Below the pieces are notes generated by a model. That model saw only the letters and a list, made by a program, of their open reading frames with translations, had not been told where the DNA came from and ran no database searches. Positions 52,953-58,525 of a stretch of 58,525 nt of DNA are shown here, in pieces (position 1 is the first letter of the stretch; each line of letters opens with the position of its first letter). The position numbers were made by a program, and so were the translations under genes. Origin of the DNA: Candidatus Pelagibacter sp. (GTDB taxonomy: Bacteria; Pseudomonadota; Alphaproteobacteria; Pelagibacterales; Pelagibacteraceae); the NCBI GenBank assembly GCA_002692055.1, contig NZJW01000019.1:6433-64957 (forward strand). Reading direction: 5' to 3'.

Positions 52953-54776
52953 ATGGCTAATAGTTTAAGAAATATTGCAATTATTGCACACGTTGATCAT
53001 GGTAAGACAACTTTAATAGATAATTTACTAAAACAAAGTGGCTTGTTTAGAGAAAATCAGAAAGTTGATGAGAGAGTAATGGATAGTGGTGATATTGAGA
53101 AAGAAAGAGGGATAACAATATTAGCAAAACCTACATCCGTTGTTTGGAAAGATACAAGAATAAACATTATTGATACACCAGGACATGCAGATTTTGGAGG
53201 AGAAGTTGAAAGAATTTTAGGCATGACAGACGGTGTCATACTTTTGGTTGATGCTGCTGAGGGCCCGATGCCACAAACAAAATTCGTTTTATCAAAAGCA
53301 TTATCTCAAGGTTTAAGACCTATAGTTATAATAAATAAAGTAGATAGATCAGATGCAAGAGCTAAAGAAGTTATAAATGAAATCTTTGATCTTTTTGTCG
53401 CTCTAGATGCTGATAATCAACAATTAGATTTCCCCATTCTTTATGCTTCTGGTCGTGATGGCTGGTGCAATTATGAACTTGATCAAAAGAGAGAAAATTT
53501 ACATCCACTCTTAGACCTAATACTTAATCATGTAAAAGAACCCGAGGTTGATTTAAGTAAACCTTTTGCAATGCTATCAACTTTGCTACATTCTGACACT
53601 TTTTTAGGCCGTTGTTTAATTGGACGGGTAGTGCATGGAATTGCAAAAGTAAATGATACGGTTAAATCTCTGAATTTAAATAATAGTAAAGTAGAGGAAG
53701 GTAGACTAACAAAATTATTTACGTTCTCAGGTACTGATAAAGTTGCAACCGATACAGTGACAGCAGGGGATATCGTGTGTGTAGCGGGATTAAAAATAAC
53801 ATCGGTTTCAGACACAATATGCCACTTGGATGTTAATGAAGCACTTAAAACCACACCGATAGATCCTCCTACTATGTCAGTAACTATAACAGTAAATGAT
53901 TCACCTATTTCGGGACTGGAAGGTAAAAAAGTGACTTCTACCATGATACGGGAAAGATTACTTGCAGAAGCAGAAACAAATGTTGCGATTTCATTTACCG
54001 AAAATGATAATAAAGACTCATTTGAAATTGGAGGACGTGGAGAACTTCAAATCGGTGTTTTAATTGAAACAATGAGGAGAGAGGAATTTGAATTATCTGT
54101 ATCAAGACCAAAAGTGTTATTTAAACATGAGAATAATAAAAAATTAGAACCTTTTGAAGAAGTTACGATTGATGTTGATGAGGAATACTCAAGTACTGTA
54201 ATTGACTCAATAAATCAGAGAAAAGGTGAAATGATAGATATGCGTGATACTGGCCAAAATAAAAAAAGAATTATTTTTAAGGCACCTTCAAGAGGTTTGA
54301 TCGGATATCAGAGTAAGTTTTTGACTGAAACTAGAGGAACAGGTGTAATGAACCGAGTATTTGACTCATATGGAGATTTCAAAGGAGATATCAAAAGTCG
54401 AAGAAATGGAGCACTAATTTCAACTGATAGCGGTGAGGCCGTTGCATATGCAATCTTTAATTTACAAGATAGAGGCCTAATGTTTATTGAACCTCAGACT
54501 AAAGTATATGGTGGAATGATTGTTGGCGAGCATAATAGAGATAATGATTTAGAAATTAATGTTTTAAAGGGTAAAAAATTAACTAACGTTAGAGCTGCTG
54601 GTAGTGACGGTTTAATCTCTCTCACACCACCTATTAAAATGTCATTAGAAGAGATGATGTCATATGTGAATGAAGATGAATTATTAGAGGTAACCCCTAA
54701 AAATTTAAGATTAAGGAAAAAACTCCTCTTGGCCCATGAAAGAAAAAAACATCAAAGAGAAACTCTCCCTGCCTAA
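52953..54776 (+). CDS. typA: Translational GTPase TypA/BipA
   Basis: A ribosome-associated GTPase needed for 50S assembly under stress or cold. The G motifs are AHVDHGKTTLIDNLLKQSG (G1), DIEKERGITILAK (G2), IIDTPGHADFGGEVERIL (G3) and VIINKVDRSDAR (G4). Domains II-V follow, including EIGGRGELQIGVLIETMRRE and the C-terminal GLISLTPPIKMSLEEMMSYV. At 607 aa it is full length. It stands alone between gaps of more than 80 nt. Confidence 0.97.
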   Translation: MANSLRNIAIIAHVDHGKTTLIDNLLKQSGLFRENQKVDERVMDSGDIEKERGITILAKPTSVVWKDTRINIIDTPGHADFGGEVERILGMTDGVILLVDAAEGPMPQTKFVLSKALSQGLRPIVIINKVDRSDARAKEVINEIFDLFVALDADNQQLDFPILYASGRDGWCNYELDQKRENLHPLLDLILNHVKEPEVDLSKPFAMLSTLLHSDTFLGRCLIGRVVHGIAKVNDTVKSLNLNNSKVEEGRLTKLFTFSGTDKVATDTVTAGDIVCVAGLKITSVSDTICHLDVNEALKTTPIDPPTMSVTITVNDSPISGLEGKKVTSTMIRERLLAEAETNVAISFTENDNKDSFEIGGRGELQIGVLIETMRREEFELSVSRPKVLFKHENNKKLEPFEEVTIDVDEEYSSTVIDSINQRKGEMIDMRDTGQNKKRIIFKAPSRGLIGYQSKFLTETRGTGVMNRVFDSYGDFKGDIKSRRNGALISTDSGEAVAYAIFNLQDRGLMFIEPQTKVYGGMIVGEHNRDNDLEINVLKGKKLTNVRAAGSDGLISLTPPIKMSLEEMMSYVNEDELLEVTPKNLRLRKKLLLAHERKKHQRETLPA

Positions 54777-54806
54777 TTGTTAGTATCCTGTGACAATAAC
54801 TAACAA
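54777..54806 (+). terminator. Hairpin after typA
   Basis: TTGTTAGT and ACTAACAA form a perfect 8-bp stem around a 14-nt loop at the typA stop. No good T-run follows directly, though a second T-rich repeat (CATTTTT-TTCTC-AAAAATG) lies about 25 nt on. Termination is possible. Confidence 0.4.
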
Positions 54807-54895
54807 CGTTCATGTTTTGACTCATTTTTTTCTCAAAAATGAAACCATTACGATGTACTAGTTATAAACACTGTTAATATGTGAATATCTAAATC

Positions 54896-55141
54896 TTAAC
54901 GTGTTTTTGGGGATATGATTTTACCTTCCTTAAATTGAGGAGGTGTATACTTGCCATCAGAAGGATCTTTATCAGACAGTCTAAAAAAAATTAGAACCAA
55001 GGCTAATAATAGTAAACTTGCGAGTGATAAAGGTATGATTGGAAATTTTTTGTTTGTATCTTTTTTAATCAAGTAAGTAGATAAATAGTAAAGTAGAAAA
55101 GGCAGTAAAATTGCTACAATCAAAAAAATTTTTTTTATCAT
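54896..55141 (-). CDS. DUF6111-like small membrane protein
   Basis: An 81-aa protein with two membrane helices (FLIVAILLPFLLYYLSTYLI and IIPLSLASLLLLALVLIFF) and a conserved-looking end SDGKYTPPQFKEGKIIS. This layout and the TPPQF-x-GKI tail resemble the alphaproteobacterial DUF6111 family as I recall it. Function unknown. It lies downstream of amt but behind a strong terminator, so it is probably expressed separately. Confidence 0.65.
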   Translation of the reverse strand: MIKKIFLIVAILLPFLLYYLSTYLIKKDTNKKFPIIPLSLASLLLLALVLIFFRLSDKDPSDGKYTPPQFKEGKIISPKTR

Positions 55142-55179
55142 AGATAATAGATATAATATGTCACTAAATGATTAAAATT

Positions 55180-55211
55180 AATCTAGGGCCTGAAGTCACA
55201 GGCCCTAGATT
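55180..55211 (-). terminator. Strong terminator after amt
   Basis: ATCTAGGGCCTG and CAGGCCCTAGAT pair perfectly over 12 bp around the loop AAGTCA. On the minus strand it is followed by an AT-rich TTAATTTTAATC run. It lies 10 nt after the amt stop and is GC-rich against its surroundings. Confidence 0.82.
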
Positions 55212-55220
55212 TAAACTGAT

Positions 55221-56510
55221 TTAGTCTCGTATTGAGTAAGCAACTACTCCAATTTCAGCTTTATCGGTTCCAAGTTTTTCCGCCTCTTTACTAATTCTTA
55301 ATCCAATGCTTATACTTATTGTTTTGAATACTAAAAAAGATAAAACAAAGCTAAAAACGCATACAGAAAAAACCCCTACAAATTGAGTTACAAAAGATGT
55401 ATCTCCATTTGTTAATGGCACCACTAATGTCCCAAATATTCCAGCAAACATATGCACTGGTATAGCCCCTACCACATCATCTAAACCAAAGTTTTCAAGC
55501 ATTTTGGTTCCAAAATACATTATGATTGCTCCAATAGCGCCTATCATCATCGCAGTAGTTGGATTTGGGGTCAGAGGTTCAGCAGTGATTGCGACCAAAC
55601 CAGCTAAGGCACCGTTTAACATCATTATGACATCTGTTTTGCCTCCGTACACTCTAGAGATTGCTGCACCAGCAAATGTTCCCGCTGCACCAGCTAAATG
55701 CGTATTTACAGCAATTTTAGTAATCGCTGTTGCATCATCAAAGGTCCCCATGGCCAATTGGCTAAAACCGTTAAAGCCAAACCAGCCGAACCATAATAAA
55801 AATGTTCCAAGTGTGGTTAAAGGAATACTTGAAGCTGCAAAAGGAACCATTACTCTTTTAGAACCTGACCCTGTAAATCTTCCACTTCTAGCTCCTAATA
55901 CAATCACACCAGCTAAAGCGGCGGCTCCACCACAAGCATGAACTAATGTCGATCCAGCAAAGTCAGAGAAACCAGCTTTAGCTAACCAGCCACCTCCCCA
56001 TTGCCAACCCATTGAGATTGGATATATAAAGCCTGACATCAATATTGCGAATAGAAAAAAAGGCCAAACTTTAATTCTTTCTGCAACAGCTCCTGAAACA
56101 ATTGATACAGTCGCGCAAACAAACATAGTTTGAAAAAACCAGTCTGAACTATCTGAATAACCAGTATCTATCTTTGATCCCTCAGTCCATATTGAAAAAC
56201 TACCAATATAACCACCTTCAGGTATTCCATATGCCATATTGTAACCAAATAAGTAAAAAATGATTGAGCAAATTGCGAATTTACCAATATTTTTTGCAGC
56301 AATTGTAGATACACTTTTATTTGTTACTAGACCACTTTCTAGCATACAAAATCCTGCAGCCATGAAAGCAACCAAAACACCACCTAAATAAAATGCTAAA
56401 GTATTAAATATATATTGACCTTCTTTACTTATCGTTGTGTCAGCTATGGCCATTGAACTTCCCGCAATTATCAAAATGACAAAAGCTATCGAGGTTTTTA
56501 AAATTTTCAT
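55221..56510 (-). CDS. amt: Ammonium transporter Amt
   Basis: A 429-aa ammonium channel with a signal peptide (SIAFVILIIAGSSMAIADTT) and about eleven membrane segments. FCMLESGLVTNKSVSTIAAKN, STLVHACGGAAALAGVIVL (first pore histidine region) and GAIPVHMFAGIFGTLVVPL (second histidine region) are diagnostic. No glnK gene is adjacent in this window. An AAAGGGAG ribosome site and a long inverted repeat precede it. It is the main nitrogen uptake route seen here. Confidence 0.96.
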   Translation of the reverse strand: MKILKTSIAFVILIIAGSSMAIADTTISKEGQYIFNTLAFYLGGVLVAFMAAGFCMLESGLVTNKSVSTIAAKNIGKFAICSIIFYLFGYNMAYGIPEGGYIGSFSIWTEGSKIDTGYSDSSDWFFQTMFVCATVSIVSGAVAERIKVWPFFLFAILMSGFIYPISMGWQWGGGWLAKAGFSDFAGSTLVHACGGAAALAGVIVLGARSGRFTGSGSKRVMVPFAASSIPLTTLGTFLLWFGWFGFNGFSQLAMGTFDDATAITKIAVNTHLAGAAGTFAGAAISRVYGGKTDVIMMLNGALAGLVAITAEPLTPNPTTAMMIGAIGAIIMYFGTKMLENFGLDDVVGAIPVHMFAGIFGTLVVPLTNGDTSFVTQFVGVFSVCVFSFVLSFLVFKTISISIGLRISKEAEKLGTDKAEIGVVAYSIRD

Positions 56511-56570
56511 AAACTTTCTCCCTTTAAAGATTTGATTTTTTAGACCTTGAATATTGATGATATCACTTAT

Positions 56571-56612
56571 GCATATTAGACATATACTCCTATATCAACA
56601 TATCTAATATGC
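56571..56612 (-). promoter_or_regulatory. Long inverted repeat in the amt leader region
   Basis: GCATATTAGA and TCTAATATGC form 10 perfect base pairs around a 22-nt interior, and the pairing can extend by about five more pairs with wobbles. It lies 60-102 nt before the amt ATG. It may be a leader hairpin, a protein operator or a terminator of the upstream mini genes. It does not resemble an NtrC or sigma54 site. Confidence 0.6.
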
Positions 56613-56624
56613 GTTTTAAGAATA

Positions 56625-56777
56625 TTAATATGAACCAAGAATATTTTGATATTTAATAAAATTCACTCCTATAGCCCATAAAGCTATTGAGAAACAAATC
56701 ATAGCCATTGCAACTGAGAAAAGAATTTCTTTTTTATATTTTATAATTTGCTCTTTAATCACGCGAAAATTAATCAT
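56625..56777 (-). CDS. 50-aa single-pass membrane protein upstream of amt
   Basis: Too short for the track. It reads MINFRVIKEQIIKYKKEILF, then SVAMAMICFSIALWAIGVNF and IKYQNILGSY. A basic amphipathic start precedes one membrane helix (about residues 18-40). Its ATG overlaps the stop of the 43-aa gene (ATGA), and amt follows 114 nt later on the same strand. Function unknown; the coupling argues for a real gene. Confidence 0.6.
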   Translation of the reverse strand: MINFRVIKEQIIKYKKEILFSVAMAMICFSIALWAIGVNFIKYQNILGSY

Positions 56778-56905
56778 TTTTTTTTAAAATAATTAAATAT
56801 TAGGTAAATTAAAATTAGTGAAATTGTCACAATTTGTATCATTTCCCCTTGGGTTAGGTTGGAAAAAATAGACTCATTGTAATTTTTCATATGTTCTGGC
56901 ATCAT
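56774..56905 (-). CDS. 43-aa single-pass membrane protein upstream of amt
   Basis: It reads MMPEHMKNYNESIFSNLTQG, then EMIQIVTISLILIYLIFNYF and KKK. One membrane helix (about residues 21-40) ends in lysines. The start could also be the second Met codon at 56902. Its TGA overlaps the next ATG. It is divergent from the MOSC gene, with 14 nt between starts. The layout recalls small CcoQ-like or assembly subunits but I see no signature. Confidence 0.58.
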   Translation of the reverse strand: MMPEHMKNYNESIFSNLTQGEMIQIVTISLILIYLIFNYFKKK

Positions 56906-56919
56906 TTAAATAAATCAGA

Positions 56920-57696
56920 ATGGACGAAAATATACAAATAAAAAAACTTTATTATTCACCAGTAAAATCTTTTAATTTTATTGAAGATGAGAGGTTAAAT
57001 ATCATTGAGAACAGGGGCATAGAAAATGATAGAATTTTTGCTTTTGTTAGGAATAAAACTCAAGATGAAGCAATCAAATTTCAAAATAAACAATATTTAA
57101 GAAATAATCAAAGTTATTTAAGTATAAAGAATACCCCCTTATTAAATTATTATCAGATTGTATTTAAAAAAAATGAACTTAAAATTTATAAAGAAACAAA
57201 AGAATTAGTTGCTATTAAAGATTTTGATTTTTCAAATCTTCAAAGAGTAGCGTCTCAAGTCAAAAAAAATGAGGATGAACTAAAAGATAAAGACATATAT
57301 TTTTTATATAATTTAAAAATACCCTTTTTTGATATGATCAATGATAATGTTGTATCCTTAATTAATTTGTCAAGTCTTAGAGATTTTGAAGCTAGATCGG
57401 GTCTTAAAATTGATCATGAACGCTTTAGAGCAAATATTGTTATTGATGGACTACCTGCCATGAAAGAATTAGAACTTGCCAAAAAGAAAATTAAAATTGG
57501 AAGTGTTGTATTTGATATATTCTGTAATACACCAAGATGTAGAGCAACTAATTTCCCATATCGATCAAAAGTTTTAGATATCAATTTACCCCAGAAGCTT
57601 AATCAAATTTATAATCATATTGACTTTGGTATCTATTTAAAACCAATAACTACTGGACAAATATTCTTAAATGATAGAGTAATTCTAAATGATTAA
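56920..57696 (+). CDS. MOSC-domain protein
   Basis: A 258-aa protein with a MOSC N-terminal beta barrel (KLYYSPVKSFNFIEDERL, ENRGIENDRIFAFVRNKT) and the MOSC domain with the conserved FRANIVIDGLPAMKEL and IFCNTPRCRATNF, whose cysteine resembles that of mARC-type molybdenum-binding proteins. Members move sulfur or bind molybdenum cofactor; no partner is seen here. It overlaps the next MFS gene by 8 nt. Confidence 0.82.
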   Translation: MDENIQIKKLYYSPVKSFNFIEDERLNIIENRGIENDRIFAFVRNKTQDEAIKFQNKQYLRNNQSYLSIKNTPLLNYYQIVFKKNELKIYKETKELVAIKDFDFSNLQRVASQVKKNEDELKDKDIYFLYNLKIPFFDMINDNVVSLINLSSLRDFEARSGLKIDHERFRANIVIDGLPAMKELELAKKKIKIGSVVFDIFCNTPRCRATNFPYRSKVLDINLPQKLNQIYNHIDFGIYLKPITTGQIFLNDRVILND

Positions 57697-58525
57697 AACT
57701 AAGTTTATAAATAATAAAGTAGCGCTATATACATTAATTATAGGGTGCTTTGTTGTCTCTGTATCAATGGGGATCCGTCAAACTTATGGCATATTTTTTC
57801 AATTTTTTGAAACAGATTTAAATATTACAAGTACATATTTTGGACTTGCAATTGGGGTACAAGCTATAGTTTGGGGAATTTTTGCAACAATTTTTGGAAT
57901 GATTGCCGATAAATATGGATCTAATAAAGTTGTAATGATTGCACTCGTTACTTACGCTATTGGTATTTACTCTTTGGGTAATTTGAATAGTCAGGGATTC
58001 TTATTTCAAATAAATCTTGGTATCCTAGTAGGCATAGGTTTAGGTGGAGCAGCTGCTCCAATAATTGTGCCAACAGTGGCAAAACATTTTCCCAATCATA
58101 ATAGAGCAAAAGCAGCAGGTTTAGTTACAGCTTTTGCCAGCGTTGGAATGTTTATTTATCCTATTATGTCTAGCACCTTGTTTAATTATTATAGTTGGGG
58201 CAAAATACTAAATATTTTTGTTTTAATTTTATTACTAGCTAGTGTTTTATCATTATTTTTAAAAGAACCTAAAGCTGATCAATTCAGTCAGAATAATATT
58301 GAAGTTAAACAATCATTATATCAAGCAATTAAAGAAGCTTTTGGATACAAAAGCTACTTATTTTTAATGGCTGGTTTTTTTGTTTGTGGTTTTCAAATTA
58401 CATTAGTTGCAACACATGTACCAAATTACGTTATTGAGAGAGGCTTAGATGGGTGGACGGGTGCAGCAATTTTATCTTTAATTGGTTTATTTAATATTTT
58501 TGGTACTTTAACGATGGGTTTTTTA
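57689..58525 (+). CDS. MFS transporter, 3'-truncated by the window
   Basis: The ORF is open to the last base (279 codons) and was not in the track. It begins MIKTKFINNKVALYTLIIGC, with about eight membrane segments visible. GMIADKYGSNKVVMIAL is the loop 2-3 MFS motif and GILVGIGLGGAAAPIIVPTV the antiporter-like helix 4. It resembles the oxalate/formate or monocarboxylate antiporter branch. Its start overlaps the MOSC stop, so the pair are coupled. The substrate is unknown. Confidence 0.88.
   Translation, partial: MIKTKFINNKVALYTLIIGCFVVSVSMGIRQTYGIFFQFFETDLNITSTYFGLAIGVQAIVWGIFATIFGMIADKYGSNKVVMIALVTYAIGIYSLGNLNSQGFLFQINLGILVGIGLGGAAAPIIVPTVAKHFPNHNRAKAAGLVTAFASVGMFIYPIMSSTLFNYYSWGKILNIFVLILLLASVLSLFLKEPKADQFSQNNIEVKQSLYQAIKEAFGYKSYLFLMAGFFVCGFQITLVATHVPNYVIERGLDGWTGAAILSLIGLFNIFGTLTMGFL

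Noticed and set aside
53528-53944. 138-aa minus-strand ORF opposite typA
   Set aside because: Entirely inside the conserved typA sequence, Ser/Val/Thr-rich as expected for an antisense shadow.
55504-55941. 145-aa plus-strand ORF opposite amt
   Set aside because: Antisense to conserved Amt membrane segments; composition mirrors the glycine/alanine codons of amt.

Overview
This window comes from a visibly AT-rich, very compact alphaproteobacterial chromosome. The coding density, 1-4 nt start/stop overlaps, Lys/Asn/Ile-rich proteins and gene neighbourhoods fit a streamlined marine lineage of the SAR11/Pelagibacterales type. The neighbourhoods used are atpGDC, rplU-rpmA-obgE-proBA, argH/lptM/lysA, ffs-dnaX-ybaB-recR, kdsB-pheA, and rpmH-rnpA-yidD-yidC-argB-dapDE. 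This placement is inferred; no phylogeny was run. I see no insertion sequence, prophage, CRISPR array or rRNA. The window is core genome with small accessory pockets.

Layout: (1) 1-1873, end of the ATP synthase operon. (2) 1866-8904, a long minus-strand operon read from a strong promoter upstream of rplU: rplU, rpmA, obgE, proB, proA, nadD, rsfS, rlmH, ctpA, rppH. (3) 8924-12130, gloB, a divergent methyltransferase and metX-metW, the last preceded by a compact promoter plus SAM-II-type riboswitch. (4) 12282-14227, hisC-tyrA. (5) 14224-18406, argH-lptM-lysA-plsC with a divergent TlpA-like protein and a HIG1 protein. (6) 18448-21322, an esterase, an HNH nuclease, coq7, dsbB and a DedA/YqaA-type protein. 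(7) 21378-23152, tRNA-Leu(CAA) directly abutting an acyl-CoA synthetase. (8) 23337-27506, a tiny Lys/Ala peptide gene, carD, fdxA, a TerB-like gene and a Suv3-like helicase. (9) 27594-33502, an NlpC/P60 hydrolase, two MFS transporters (BT1-like and AmpG-like), a zinc-ribbon protein, TauE, an EF-hand protein and a CycM-like cytochrome. (10) 33578-41993, kdsB-pheA, SRP RNA, then dnaX-ybaB-recR-def-fmt-truA-acetoacetyl-CoA synthetase. (11) 41990-48831, the rpmH-to-dapE operon ending in an HDAC-like deacetylase. (12) 48875-58525, a TVP38-type protein, FAH hydrolase, sodB, UDG, small membrane proteins, typA, amt with two mini membrane-protein genes upstream, a MOSC protein and a truncated MFS gene.

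Many genes work together in translation and ribosome biogenesis (rpmA, rplU, rpmH, obgE, rsfS, rlmH, def, fmt, truA, typA, SRP RNA, rnpA) and in amino-acid synthesis (proBA, metXW, hisC, tyrA, pheA, lysA, argH, argB, dapDE). Several small genes absent from the ORF track are added: lptM, rpmH, a 31-aa Lys/Ala peptide, a 49-aa membrane protein, a 36-aa secreted peptide candidate and two ATGA-coupled mini membrane proteins upstream of amt. No clearly novel multi-gene system is evident. The best leads are the metX leader architecture, the Lys/Ala peptide gene, the mini membrane genes and inverted repeat at amt, and the tRNA-Leu/acyl-CoA synthetase junction.
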